A stretch of DNA of 49,054 bases from Planctomycetaceae bacterium (GTDB lineage: Bacteria; Planctomycetota; Planctomycetia; Pirellulales; Pirellulaceae), in NCBI GenBank assembly GCA_024642205.1, contig JAHEBQ010000048.1, positions 1 through 49,054 on the forward strand, in the 5' to 3' direction. Shown here one piece after another: positions 19,601-28,026 of this stretch. Within the stretch, counting starts at the first letter, position 1; each line of letters begins with the position of its first letter. The notes below the pieces were generated by a model that saw only the letters and a program-made list of their open reading frames with translations, searched no databases and was not told where the DNA came from. The translations under genes and the position numbers were made by a program.

Positions 19601-19959
19601 TGGACCAGCATTGGGAGGGACAAGGCCATGACGGGCTCGATCATTGGGCTTGGTATCGGCGCTCCATTCGATTGGCGGACGATTGGAAATCACCAACCAC
19701 ATTTTTGAATTTTACCGGGATCGACGATTACGCGGTGATTTATGTCAACGGAATCAAGATCGGCACCGCTGGAGATCTGGAATCCAAAAGAACGGCGTTT
19801 GATGATCGAATTAGTCTTGATGTTTCCCGGTTCGCCGGTCCGGGGGAGTTATTGCAAATTTCGGTCGCTGTCTTTGACTGGTATGGTGCCGGCGGTATTT
19901 TTCGACCGGTAACGCTTTCAACCGAGCCCCTGAGTGAGAATCCGCCCATCCTTAAGTGA
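16630..19959 (+). CDS. Secreted GH2-like glycoside hydrolase
   Basis: An 1109-residue exported protein. A signal peptide (RLTSQLVMLGFALICHCHVRA, cleavage before QSS) is followed by a GH2 sugar-binding jelly roll (VYLGDQPAGRHLGGWTPFTIDLT), an immunoglobulin-like domain, and a TIM-barrel region containing FRLNEKPIAIRGLLNWGY and QLRGFNLMKFCLWVPP. Candidate catalytic glutamates lie in SLTCETG (equivalent to the GH2 Asn-Glu acid/base) and LVLGEAIAADTW (nucleophile position). The acid/base motif is Cys-Glu rather than the usual Asn-Glu. A second jelly roll near the C-terminus (DDYAVIYVNGIKIG) is typical of planctomycete polysaccharide-degrading enzymes. Likely target: a complex plant or algal glycan. 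Confidence 0.82.
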   Translation: MVPGRKRLRLTSQLVMLGFALICHCHVRAQSSGELSQWQVSLDQGLIFQPTQVPGAIEDQIDVEFDGRSIYRTKLPNLTVGEHQRLLLHFQAVATDATVYLGDQPAGRHLGGWTPFTIDLTSEYLAVNRNPEQAAWLRVEVDEKVGHNTQGFLPVITNHFGGIWQPVRWELTGGTVLLQEAIAVLADFDNRQLSIEFPVLQANSDGHAWAYSIRPLKSHGNEPDGQWESLPVISSGRNKADTSHIESMEAGDAEYVYSATVAAPAMLKRWSPDSPHRYEIRVQLESAPDAESEYGRQGSDSNSACVKMGFRTFDVDGDQFRLNEKPIAIRGLLNWGYAPPLVAPSLEEQWMIDEIRFAQLRGFNLMKFCLWVPPQRYLELCDQMGMLTWMEYPTWHPQLDQNHVAELQREYAEFHEYDRVHCSIVLRSLTCETGPGADLDVVKSLYDQCKRYVPDAVLEDDSSWIEWNRVHDFYDDHPYGNNHTWVSTLKRLQEYVAERRLLPLVLGEAIAADTWTAPTDHAIALASEHPAHGALSVADALRWQAEIGLIAEKRNRTFEAASLLPQSRHYGMLMRKFQIEAYRREVPQGGYVISVIRDFPKAAMGLINFDNQPKHTPEDWAFQDSRMLILSTENDRRSFDGGTSTPLGLLLKNGSQDRVEKGQLYLSLRDSLGNSNSQTVMEVDAVVAGSSLHMKSTVTLPSVNAPTRLILKATWSAGEFRGINEWPVWVFPNSPSENPKFVVHPSAESLVDELPITALSWKSDTTDSRGLHDTPILARHFDHELLDRLTTGRRVVMIPDGESGSFPLSEHWFLRGAPVVLPRTAETWQQPFSLERAGESESQNMLMELQHFDLAGPVVADIDHYLSLVDPTLILWDNHDLARVKTHGLVFEMAVGRGRLLVTALKHSGRTNSAGRWLFREFRQQVMRGDSAMGAEAGIETRIRLDAEINRRSVLLHEDPWKFQPDPEGIGTGQRWFEPGFDDSRWSEIRVDQHWEGQGHDGLDHWAWYRRSIRLADDWKSPTTFLNFTGIDDYAVIYVNGIKIGTAGDLESKRTAFDDRISLDVSRFAGPGELLQISVAVFDWYGAGGIFRPVTLSTEPLSENPPILK

Positions 19960-20357
19960 GGGAGGAGTCTGGCAATTGGAAACCGGAGCCGAAGACCCAG
20001 CTGATTACAGCGAGTGATCGGAGAGTTGCCATTGCGAATGAGCAATCAGTGACGCGACTTCAGCGATGACGCAACGGTCGAAATGATCTAGAATGTCGCA
20101 ATGTCAATTTTGAGAGCTGGATCGAACGGGATTGGGCCAACAAAATAACCGTCCATTGGTTAATAAGCCAACGACATCAAAAACGTCCTCGGTCAGGCAT
20201 TCGGTCTCATGTCGTGAGTATTGAGCTGTATTGATTCACACAGGCATTTCGGTTGGCGGGCATTGAAAAACCTGTAATTTCATGTGTTCGTGAGCCGATG
20301 GCTGGCCCAGGTCAGTCAACCCGGAAAATGTCCAGTACTGCGACCTTGTTACATGTG
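19960..20357. other. Intergenic region, nothing recognised
   Basis: About 400 bp after the GH2 gene. The downstream ORF can be extended to 20253, but the extension has no membrane-protein or other recognisable character. No terminator or RNA gene was recognised. Confidence 0.35.
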
Positions 20358-20762
20358 ATGGTTAATCCCTACAAGCCACCTTCCCATACCGAATTAACCT
20401 CGAAGCCAGAGCCAACCTGGTTTCCCGGTCTTTTCCTGTGGTTTTATCCGGGTCTGTTGGTGTCATCACTCTACGGTACATGGCTCGCGGCATGGCTGGT
20501 TCTTGGTCACATGCCCCGACCATCGATCGACGATCCAAAGGGCCTTGGAATTGCCGTTGGCATTCCGTATCTGTTTTTCGAATTGCTCCTCGTTGGATTT
20601 CCCGCAGCGGCATTGCTCGGGGTGTCGATGCAATTTTTTGGCACGCGTCATGCGTACTTCAAGAGGGTTTCACTTGGAGTCTTGTTGGCCGCCAGTTGGG
20701 CGATTGCGATGGCAATACTACTGTGGGATCCATTGTCGGTGGTCGATTGGTACATGGATTGA
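20358..20762 (+). CDS. Small planctomycete-type membrane protein (MVNPYKPP start)
   Basis: A 134-residue protein starting MVNPYKPPSHTE, the Asn-Pro-Tyr-x-Pro-Pro start seen in many small planctomycete membrane proteins of unknown function. Three hydrophobic segments are predicted: FPGLFLWFYPGLLVSSLYGTWLAAWLVLG, VGIPYLFFELLLVGFPAAALLGVSM and VLLAASWAIAMAILLW. The ORF could start earlier (20253), but the MVNPYKPP motif favours ATG 20358. No function can be assigned. Confidence 0.6.
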   Translation: MVNPYKPPSHTELTSKPEPTWFPGLFLWFYPGLLVSSLYGTWLAAWLVLGHMPRPSIDDPKGLGIAVGIPYLFFELLLVGFPAAALLGVSMQFFGTRHAYFKRVSLGVLLAASWAIAMAILLWDPLSVVDWYMD

Positions 20763-21197
20763 AAAGGTGCCGGTCACCGGACGCGTGGGTCCGGGGTACC
20801 GGGGCGAGGCTGTTGATTGATCGTACTTCAAAACAACACTTGCGTATCATCTTCCTCAATCGTTCCTGGCTGTCGAAGGGTGTCCGTCGAGACCGTCGTT
20901 TCAGGGGTGAATTTGACGGGCGTTTTTCGACGTTTCAACAAACGTCAGCATGGAAGCGGGATTCCGACTCGACGTGTTCATGGCGACTGTTGACAGAATC
21001 CAACGATGAGCGATCCACTAAAGTTCTGACCCGAGGCCAGCGCTTTCGTCTCTGGAATCCATTGAAAAAACAGGTTTTGAGGCGATCGCCTGTGTTTTCC
21101 TGCCATTGATTTGGAATTGCCGGACCGGTCTTTTGCGAACGACTTGCCACGGGTTGATTGAATCGTCGCCTGAAAGGCGATACGAAGCGACAGTCGA
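20763..21197. other. Convergent intergenic region with hairpins
   Basis: This stretch lies between two convergent genes. TCGCCT (21166-21171) and AGGCGA (21175-21180) form a tight three-base-loop hairpin just past the stop of the minus-strand beta-helix gene. GGCGATCGCC, a perfect 10-bp palindrome, lies near 21080-21090. Either could help terminate transcription, although neither has a clear T-tract. No coding region is supported. Confidence 0.4.
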
Positions 21198-24134
21198 TTA
21201 TTTGCCCGTCACGATGAATTCCTGGTACGCTGAGTTTTCGGCTTTGTCGGTTACTGGACGAACAACCCACAGCAACCAGCGAAACTCGCCGAGATCGTCG
21301 GTGCTGGATCGAATCTCGGTTGCCTGGAAGTTCTTCGCCGGTTGGCCAGTTGTATCGACTTCACCGATCAGCCGAAATGCAGAACGATCCACTACATCCC
21401 AGCCTGGATCTGTCAGCGAATTTGAGCCAAAAATGACATATCGCTGGGAGCCGCGGTTCCCATTTTCGTTGAACGTCACGGTCCCGAGACTTTGAATCGA
21501 ATATGACTCGCCGAGTGATACCTTGTAGATGCCGCCGGTCGTTTCATTGGCAAACACCGGGCCGTAGTCTCGCGACAATTTCCTGTCCCCGAGGACCGTC
21601 GCCGGTTGGTTGTGAGATTCGGGTCGTGTTGCCACGCTCTTAAATTGAATCGACTCCTTCAACGAGACTTTCAGGTTTTCAAACGATGGTTCGTTCGATT
21701 GGATCGTGTTGAAATACGAATACCGCGGAACGCTGAGCGATTGTTCCCTCTGTTGTCGGACGATGACGACACGCATCGAATGACCGGCCAATCGGTTCTG
21801 AGCCGTTCGAAGGTCGGCGACCGATCTTACTGGATCGTCATTGATTTTCTGAATCACGTCGTTCTGCCTGAATCCGAATTCTGCCGCGTCCGAGTTCTGG
21901 GGTACGCTGGACAGAAGAACTCCCGCCAAGTCCCTGCTTACTCCAACGGAAGAAAACTCTTCGCCCTGCAAGTCGTGAATTGTGGCGCCGATCCAGAAGT
22001 GTTCGATCATTTTGGGCGTAACGGACGGACGGGAGTTGAACGGGTTTTCCTGTTTTCCGGTGGACATTGCAGGAGTGCGGGCCAGTTTCTTGAGTTCGGG
22101 AAGCTGCACGCCAAACCGATCCATCGGAAAGTTCGTGAAGCCAAGTTCAAGTGCAGGCGAATCCTTGTCGACCGTAAAGTCACCGGCTTCTGGATTCGCG
22201 AACCTGGCGTCGGCAACGACGGAATGCTCGTCCCGGCCGCTTTGACCCGCCAGAACACTTGCTGCCGAGGGAACTTCTGCGCCCGGCAGGTGCAACAAGT
22301 TGTGATCCACATCGCCGCCCCATGGAACGGGGACCCGGATGGGTCGGTACGTTGTAAAGACGATGTTTTTTCGGAAAACATCGTTACTGTTCCGGTACCA
22401 GACATGGGGGTGGAACGAGTTTGACACCATGATATTGTTCTCGGCAATCCGGTGAAATCCTTCGCGAAATTTCAGACCGCCTGAGAGCATCAAGTTGTTG
22501 TAAACATGATAGTTGCTGGAGCCGTCATCGAGATCGATGTCCCAGCCGTGGTCGCATCTCCAGCGGCTGTTGCGAATGATATTGATGTTGACCATGTCCA
22601 ACCTGGCAAGTTCCGGGAGTCGATCCTGCGGAGCCTCTGCCAGTCCCCAGAAACGATCACGCCCCCAGGAATTGAAACTGCCGTGATCACCCGTTTCGAG
22701 GACCGTATCAAAAACATCGCAAAATTCGATCAAATGTCCGCCGAAGGTTCCTTCGCTGATGTTGATGCCCGCCCGCGGGACTTCGTAGATCGAGCAATGT
22801 CGAATGGTAATCTGACTGGACATCGAGATCTGCACACCAGCCGTCTGTTTTTCGAATCGGCCGGTTCGCTCAATCAAGCAGTTTTCGACAAGGCACTTTG
22901 AGGGGTACTCGTTGGACTGTGGGCCGGGCGTCCGATCGATATCGAAAAACGACAGGCGATCGTCGTAATTCAGCAGCGCATTGCGCACGGCTTTTGGATT
23001 CCCGACGAAGCAGATTCCGTTGCCGCCTGCGTCATGAACGTGACAACCGACGATTTCGATATTGCGATTGTAGTCATTGATGAACACTGCGTTGCCGCCG
23101 AGTTGATTAAAAACGCAGCGCTCGACGCTGCAGTTTTCGGCTCCGTCAAAAAAAATTGCACCGCCGCGGAAAATGGTCCAATCGCTGCGTAGCAGAGGTT
23201 CGCGGTTATCCATGAATGTACGTGCGGCGTGCCGAAATTCCAGGTTCTCCAATTTGATGTGCTGCACTGGCGACGTCGGTGTTCCCTCCAACTCGATAAG
23301 TTGGTTCAGGCGAACGACTTCCAAATGTGCCGTCGTCAGGTCAACGCCATCAGCAGGTTTGTAGTAGAGCATGCAGTTCCCTGCATCGTGAAACCACTCA
23401 CCATCGGCGTCAAGTTCCTCGAAGATGTTCTCCACGAAACGATGTTGATCGTGCATTCCCATCTGCCGGTTGTTTTGCCAGCCTCCTTCGTAGGTGACTT
23501 CACCATTCTCATCCTTGCCCGTGATACGGTAGTGGTAGCCACCCCAGTGCGCTCGATGCATGGCGTGAATGAAACCGCCAGAAGGGTCCTTCCAGTTAGC
23601 CGCGCGCTGCCTGCTGAAAGCGTCCGCCGCGAATCCATTGAAGTGAGGCACATTGGGATCAAAATTGGGGTAACGCGCCATGTGCTGACGAGTGCCGTTG
23701 ACGAAAAGTTGATCAATGACCAGACCGGAAGGAGTTGCAGCCAGAAAGATACCGTTTTCGTGCGGAAGCCAGGTTAGGTCGAGGCATTGTCCGCCACTGA
23801 TGATGACGCCATTTTCCGTTCCGCGATAAATCACGGGATGTAATTGGCTGCCGGAATCTTCATGCGTCAATTTCAGGGGTTCAGGCAAATAGTAGGTGCC
23901 TGGGTGAAGCCAGATCGTGACGGCCTCGTGACCCGCGAGTCGGCGAGCAGCCTGTTGGGCACGTTGGAGGGAGACGAAAGGATGTGTCTCGGTGCCATTG
24001 TTTTGGTCATTTCCCAAAGGGGAAACGTGGATATCGATACCGAATGTCGAACTGGTGCCGGATACAACAACAATGGTAGTGACGAGCAACGTCTTGAGCC
24101 GTAATCGGATTCGTCGCCAGGACTCTTTTGCCAT
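21198..24134 (-). CDS. Secreted right-handed parallel beta-helix protein with PDZ domain
   Basis: A 978-residue protein. ATG 24134 gives MAKESWRRIRLRLKTLLV, a signal peptide with a basic n-region; the frame extends upstream to a TTG at 24233 without a signal sequence. IDIHVSPLGNDQNNGTETHPFVSLQRA and VTIWLHPGTYYLPEPL are typical N-terminal strands of the pectate-lyase-like superfamily, followed by many beta-helix repeats (NCSVERCVFNQLGGNAVFI, IEIVGCHVHDAGGNGICFVG, ITIRHCSIYEVPRAGINIS). Around residues 725-790 is a PDZ domain (AAEFGFRQNDVIQKINDDPVRSVADL), then a C-terminal discoidin-like beta region. Likely an exported polysaccharide-acting enzyme; the PDZ domain is unusual. Confidence 0.82.
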   Translation of the reverse strand: MAKESWRRIRLRLKTLLVTTIVVVSGTSSTFGIDIHVSPLGNDQNNGTETHPFVSLQRAQQAARRLAGHEAVTIWLHPGTYYLPEPLKLTHEDSGSQLHPVIYRGTENGVIISGGQCLDLTWLPHENGIFLAATPSGLVIDQLFVNGTRQHMARYPNFDPNVPHFNGFAADAFSRQRAANWKDPSGGFIHAMHRAHWGGYHYRITGKDENGEVTYEGGWQNNRQMGMHDQHRFVENIFEELDADGEWFHDAGNCMLYYKPADGVDLTTAHLEVVRLNQLIELEGTPTSPVQHIKLENLEFRHAARTFMDNREPLLRSDWTIFRGGAIFFDGAENCSVERCVFNQLGGNAVFINDYNRNIEIVGCHVHDAGGNGICFVGNPKAVRNALLNYDDRLSFFDIDRTPGPQSNEYPSKCLVENCLIERTGRFEKQTAGVQISMSSQITIRHCSIYEVPRAGINISEGTFGGHLIEFCDVFDTVLETGDHGSFNSWGRDRFWGLAEAPQDRLPELARLDMVNINIIRNSRWRCDHGWDIDLDDGSSNYHVYNNLMLSGGLKFREGFHRIAENNIMVSNSFHPHVWYRNSNDVFRKNIVFTTYRPIRVPVPWGGDVDHNLLHLPGAEVPSAASVLAGQSGRDEHSVVADARFANPEAGDFTVDKDSPALELGFTNFPMDRFGVQLPELKKLARTPAMSTGKQENPFNSRPSVTPKMIEHFWIGATIHDLQGEEFSSVGVSRDLAGVLLSSVPQNSDAAEFGFRQNDVIQKINDDPVRSVADLRTAQNRLAGHSMRVVIVRQQREQSLSVPRYSYFNTIQSNEPSFENLKVSLKESIQFKSVATRPESHNQPATVLGDRKLSRDYGPVFANETTGGIYKVSLGESYSIQSLGTVTFNENGNRGSQRYVIFGSNSLTDPGWDVVDRSAFRLIGEVDTTGQPAKNFQATEIRSSTDDLGEFRWLLWVVRPVTDKAENSAYQEFIVTGK

Positions 24135-24737
24135 CAGACCAAAAGGGAATCCAGGAAAATCTGGTTTCAAGATCGTGGTAACGCGAGTCGCTGGAATATC
24201 GTAGGTCATTCTCGGTTTCCGGGTCGAGTTCAATAAAATGCTGGAAAGCGGTTGCGTCCGCCGTCAGCAGGGCTCGTGTTCAATGCGCTGCCTGTTGGAT
24301 TGCTATCTGGACTTGCCACTTCCGCGAAGATTTGAGCGTCATGACGGTCACGGCTTTCTCGAAAACCGCTTTCATGACTCATGGTCAATCCGCAGTCTAA
24401 CTTGGTTCCCGCCGGCCGCCAGTATCAATACTGGCGGATCGCGCAAGATCGCCTGACAGATCAACCGGAATGACGAAGCGTTGGCTGTTTCGATGTTCGC
24501 AGTTAGCGTTAACAGATCCGCAAGTATTTTTCCGTTGGCTGGATTCACGTCGGCAAACAACGGAAGGATGCGTATTGCCAACCTCGGACTGCATCAGCCT
24601 TCCTGGATCGCAACGTGGGTGCTCCAAAAGGCCCAGAAGCTGGACGCAGATGTCACCAGGCAAACCGCGGCCCAGCCAATCATGTTCGTATTTTCATTGA
24701 CTTGATTCTCTTGGTCCAATGGTGACGAGCGTTCAGG
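24135..24737. other. Intergenic region with a perfect palindrome and a possible decayed ORF
   Basis: A palindrome lies at 24416-24437. On the minus strand a 29-codon frame at 24683-24594 (MIGWAAVCLVTSASSFWAFW...) ends at a TGA and continues open in the same frame to 24372, suggesting a small membrane-protein gene broken by a stop. Nothing else is supported. Confidence 0.35.
24416..24437. repeat. Perfect 10-bp inverted repeat with 2-base loop
   Basis: CCGCCAGTAT (24416-24425) and ATACTGGCGG (24428-24437) flank CA. It lies between the minus-strand P-loop NTPase and the beta-helix gene. There is no T-tract on either side, so it is more likely an operator or an extruding palindrome than an intrinsic terminator. 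Confidence 0.7.
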
Positions 24738-25340
24738 TCAACATTCAAGAAAACGGGTCAAGTTGGCGATTGCAATTTGCAGTTTTTTCAGGAAGGATTT
24801 TTCGTGTCGAATCAAATTGAACTGGGGATGCAACCCCCAGACTTTTTGTAACTGTCGATCGATCTCGACGGCTTCTTCCAGCGATTCGGTTCGTGTCGGG
24901 TTTCCGCCTTCGATGGAAAAATGGCCAACCGCAGCAGTTTCAAAAAAAATAACGGCGTCATACCGAGCCAGTTCTTTTTCGACCGTCGTATGAAGTGACT
25001 CAAAAAAATCACCGTTCCCGTCTTCCGGCCAGTAAACGGAACTGTCCAGGGTGCCGCGATCACACAGTAGAATTCGATCGGGATATGAGGCCGAATGGAT
25101 GTCCTCGAGATTTCTCTGGACATGGTAAATTGCCGACTGCGCAGAGCGTTTGGCGTGGTGCGCTTCGGGACGGGGAAACCCCCCGGAAAACAACATGGTG
25201 GCGGCTTCCGGGACGATCACGATTCGATCGCCGACTTCCCGCCGCATCAAATCGGCCGCAGTTGTTTTTCCTCCGCCAGGACCACCCGTCAATACGATTC
25301 GATGGCAACGCGAATTTCCATTTGGCATATTCGATCTCAT
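24738..25340 (-). CDS. P-loop NTPase (AAA_28-like)
   Basis: A 200-residue nucleotide-binding protein. Walker A is LTGGPGGGKTT (about residues 17-27) and a Walker B-like strand is RILLCDRGTLD. The pattern PEAATMLFSGGFPR after the first strand fits the AAA_28 family related to NadR-type kinases and Ttd14, some of which bind phosphoinositides or phosphorylate small molecules. It lies 27 bp downstream of the CDP-alcohol phosphatidyltransferase in the same orientation, so it is probably the last gene of the lipid operon. The substrate is unknown. Confidence 0.75.
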   Translation of the reverse strand: MRSNMPNGNSRCHRIVLTGGPGGGKTTAADLMRREVGDRIVIVPEAATMLFSGGFPRPEAHHAKRSAQSAIYHVQRNLEDIHSASYPDRILLCDRGTLDSSVYWPEDGNGDFFESLHTTVEKELARYDAVIFFETAAVGHFSIEGGNPTRTESLEEAVEIDRQLQKVWGLHPQFNLIRHEKSFLKKLQIAIANLTRFLEC

Positions 25341-25367
25341 GTTAGGGGACTCAAGTGAATTCCTGGT

Positions 25368-26012
25368 TTATTGGATTTTCTGGTTCGGAGCGCGGTTCGG
25401 CCAAACGTGAAACAGCGTCAGCACGTCAGCTTGCCATTCTTTCAGGACGCAAGTGATCAGGGTCGCTTCGAGATTGGTCAGCGTGACGGAAATCATCGTC
25501 AGGCGCAAGGGCCAAACCGCCCAATCCAGAACGAAACAGACACCTGCAATCAGGGCAAGCCACTGTGTAAACTTGGCGCCGTAAGTGTGGTAGCTTGGGA
25601 CACGACCGTATTTCCATAAGCCGGCACCGGTCGTTACAGCATAACTGCCCAAACCGACGGCCAGCCAAATCCATTCGTGCTGAATGGAATCCCAGCAGAG
25701 CATGATCATCCCACCCAGTAGCCCCACGTAAAGCACGGCATCAGCTGTGCTGTCCAGCCTCGCACCAAAATCAGAGCGCTGATGAAGCCAGCGAGCCAGT
25801 TTTCCGTCGATCCAGTCCGACAGGCTCAATGAAAGGAACAACCCAACGAACCAATATCGCCAACCGACGAAAGCAAACCCCAGCAGCATGAACGAACCCA
25901 GCAGCCGGATAAAACAGATCACATTGGGGACGGTAACAATTGAGTCCCTGTATCGCTCGTCCCGTGGCTCAACGGCTCGTTTGCTGTTTGGTCGGTTCTT
26001 TGTCATCGTCAT
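25368..26012 (-). CDS. CDP-alcohol phosphatidyltransferase family protein
   Basis: A 214-residue integral membrane enzyme that transfers a phosphatidyl group from a CDP-linked lipid to an alcohol. The complete signature D-x2-D-G-x2-A-R-x8-G-x3-D-x3-D is present, from DWIDGKLAR through GARLDSTAD. Five to six hydrophobic segments follow. The start overlaps the stop of cdsA by four bases (26009-26012), implying translational coupling. The acceptor (glycerol phosphate, inositol phosphate or other) cannot be told; position next to cdsA, which makes its CDP-diacylglycerol substrate, supports phospholipid synthesis. Confidence 0.92.
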   Translation of the reverse strand: MTMTKNRPNSKRAVEPRDERYRDSIVTVPNVICFIRLLGSFMLLGFAFVGWRYWFVGLFLSLSLSDWIDGKLARWLHQRSDFGARLDSTADAVLYVGLLGGMIMLCWDSIQHEWIWLAVGLGSYAVTTGAGLWKYGRVPSYHTYGAKFTQWLALIAGVCFVLDWAVWPLRLTMISVTLTNLEATLITCVLKEWQADVLTLFHVWPNRAPNQKIQ

Positions 26013-26995
26013 TTTCCCACAGGATTAACGGAAAGCTGATCGAGCAATACGACAAAGTAGTAGAAAACGGGACCGGTAAAAATCAGACTGTCAATTCGGT
26101 CAATGACACCCCCCATCCCCGGCAATAGCGAGCTTCCGTCCTTGATTCCCGCGTCGCGTTTGATAGCTGACATGTTGATGTCACCGAGGAATCCCACAAG
26201 TGATATAAATATTCCGGCGATGATTGACAGCCCGATCCCCGAAATTGGGCTGCGTCCAAGCGTCAAGGTCGTCAATAACGGCGCCAGTAAAACCGACAAC
26301 AACACCGTCGATGCGAGTCCGCCGACCAAACCCTCCAGTGATTTATTAGGCGAAACGCCGGGCGTGATTTTTCGCTGACCAAACTTTCTTCCAACCAATG
26401 CCTGCATAATGTCATTCGTTTCTGTCAACAATACAAGAAAAAGAAACCAGCCTACCCGACCCACCGACGGGTCGACGTCGGAACCGACATCGAACAGAAA
26501 CAATGCATGGGACAATCCATAAATCATCAACATCGAACCCCAATACAAGCCCGCAGTGATTCTCGTGTAGTGTTGCATATCGCAGGTCGTCGATCGAACG
26601 GCCCCAAACAGCAACAGTGCGGTGATCGGAAAAAACAGCCTGGCCGCAACTGCTGATCCGCAGACAATCAATAGGTAGTGTATCGCTCCAACTACGAACA
26701 AGCAGCCGATTGCGAATCGCCCAATCTGTTCCGTCGTCCCGATCAGTCGCAGGTACTCACGCAGTGACAACACGCTTGCCAGAGCCACCAGAACACCAAC
26801 ACCAATCTGACCGAATAATGCAGCCGTCGACCACAGTAGAGCCAACAGCCACCAGACCTTCAAACTTCCGATGCGCTTCCTGGCGACATCCGGACTGGCG
26901 TTTCGCAGCGCGATCAGCCGAAGTGTGGTTCCAATCGACAACGCGCCAAATGTTCCGGCGATCATCCATAGCAGATTGGGGTTAAGGTGAAGCAT
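26009..26995 (-). CDS. cdsA: Phosphatidate cytidylyltransferase (CDP-diacylglycerol synthase)
   Basis: A 328-residue multi-spanning protein that makes CDP-diacylglycerol from phosphatidate and CTP. The CdsA signature lies near the C-terminus: MSAIKRDAGIKDGSSLLPG followed by MGGVIDRIDS. The start at 26995 (MLHLNPNLL) has AGAGG eight bases upstream; an earlier in-frame start at 27025 lies inside the previous gene. It overlaps the upstream VTT gene by 14 bp and the downstream phosphatidyltransferase by 4 bp, so the three form a tight operon. Confidence 0.92.
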   Translation of the reverse strand: MLHLNPNLLWMIAGTFGALSIGTTLRLIALRNASPDVARKRIGSLKVWWLLALLWSTAALFGQIGVGVLVALASVLSLREYLRLIGTTEQIGRFAIGCLFVVGAIHYLLIVCGSAVAARLFFPITALLLFGAVRSTTCDMQHYTRITAGLYWGSMLMIYGLSHALFLFDVGSDVDPSVGRVGWFLFLVLLTETNDIMQALVGRKFGQRKITPGVSPNKSLEGLVGGLASTVLLSVLLAPLLTTLTLGRSPISGIGLSIIAGIFISLVGFLGDINMSAIKRDAGIKDGSSLLPGMGGVIDRIDSLIFTGPVFYYFVVLLDQLSVNPVGK

Positions 26996-27830
26996 TGGAT
27001 TGCCTCTTGGCTGGCCATGAACCAATTGCTTCCAGATCGGTCAGTTCGTTGACCAGATCGGTACCGGCGCGAGATCGGAACCTGGAGATGGCCCAACGAA
27101 TCAGAACCGGAAAAATAGTGGTGGCCGCGAGGATGGCAAACAGAATCGGATCAAAGAGTTGCCAAACGCCGGTTTGGGAAATCTTTGCCAATGTGGGGAT
27201 GCGGGCCCCGACAAACACAAAAATCATTGTCCCTGGCAATACGCCAACGGCCGTCGTCCAGACGAACGTAGCCAACGAAACCGACGTCGCACCCGAACAG
27301 TAATTCACAAACGAGTAGGGTACGTGGGCCACTCGCATCATGATCAGATAAAACGCACCATCTTTCTCTAGATTGCGGTCGAGTTTTTCAATTAGTTTCC
27401 CGAAGCGCGATTTTACCATGTCCCGGACCAGAAATCGGGCGGCAATAAATGCGGCCAAGGCTGCGATCGTCAGGCCGAGGTCGACGATTAAAACGGCCTT
27501 CCAGAAACCGAATATCCAGCCAAACACAACCGCTTTTCCCATCGTACCCGGAACCAGTGAAAAAGCCGTGTAAATCGCCAGGCCCAACCACCAGCCTTGC
27601 CATGGATGCAGTTGAACAAATTCTCGCATATGAGTTTCATTTTCGACGATCCACTCCATCGAACCGAATTGGCGAATTAGCGCGCCGAGCGCACCGATCA
27701 CCAGGATCAGCATGATCATTGCGAGCAATCGGGAGGTTACGGTTCTCATGGGCATATTCCGTGACATCGGACTTTGCATATCGTGCGCCAATTGCCCGCC
27801 GACAGGGAAATCGTCGTAGCGGGCGGTCAT
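26982..27830 (-). CDS. TVP38/TMEM64-family (VTT domain) membrane protein
   Basis: A 282-residue protein with five to six transmembrane segments. The VTT/SNARE-associated core is visible: GLAIYTAFSLVPGTMGKAVVFGWIFGFW, LIEKLDRNLEKDGAFYLIMMRVAHVPYSFVNYCSGATSVSLATFVW and GVLPGTMIFVFVGAR. DedA/VTT proteins are linked to lipid scrambling and undecaprenyl-phosphate flipping in other organisms. Being the first gene of a cdsA operon supports a membrane-lipid role. Several Met codons near the N-terminus make the exact start uncertain. Confidence 0.88.
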   Translation of the reverse strand: MTARYDDFPVGGQLAHDMQSPMSRNMPMRTVTSRLLAMIMLILVIGALGALIRQFGSMEWIVENETHMREFVQLHPWQGWWLGLAIYTAFSLVPGTMGKAVVFGWIFGFWKAVLIVDLGLTIAALAAFIAARFLVRDMVKSRFGKLIEKLDRNLEKDGAFYLIMMRVAHVPYSFVNYCSGATSVSLATFVWTTAVGVLPGTMIFVFVGARIPTLAKISQTGVWQLFDPILFAILAATTIFPVLIRWAISRFRSRAGTDLVNELTDLEAIGSWPAKRQSNASP

Positions 27831-28026
27831 TGTTGCCTGGAATCACCGATGGCGCGCCATTACGCACGTTTTTTGCCAAAATGGCATTTGGCCGATCATC
27901 GGCTGGTTTGGTATGGCTTGTGCATTAACGTCATGGCCGGCGCCAGGCGTTTGTCGGCGGCGGATCTTCGCAGTAGGTTGGTCCCGGCAAACATACGCGA
28001 TTCATCATCGAGGATTGGTCGAAGCG

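Noticed and set aside
24372..24683. Possible second TGA-containing gene: a 29-codon frame followed by TGA and open continuation in the same frame.
   Set aside because: The TGA follows an EG in a position resembling a Trp codon of a small membrane-protein family, not a redox Cys. The only downstream hairpin has an 18-base loop without an early G, so it is not SECIS-like. A decayed gene is more likely.
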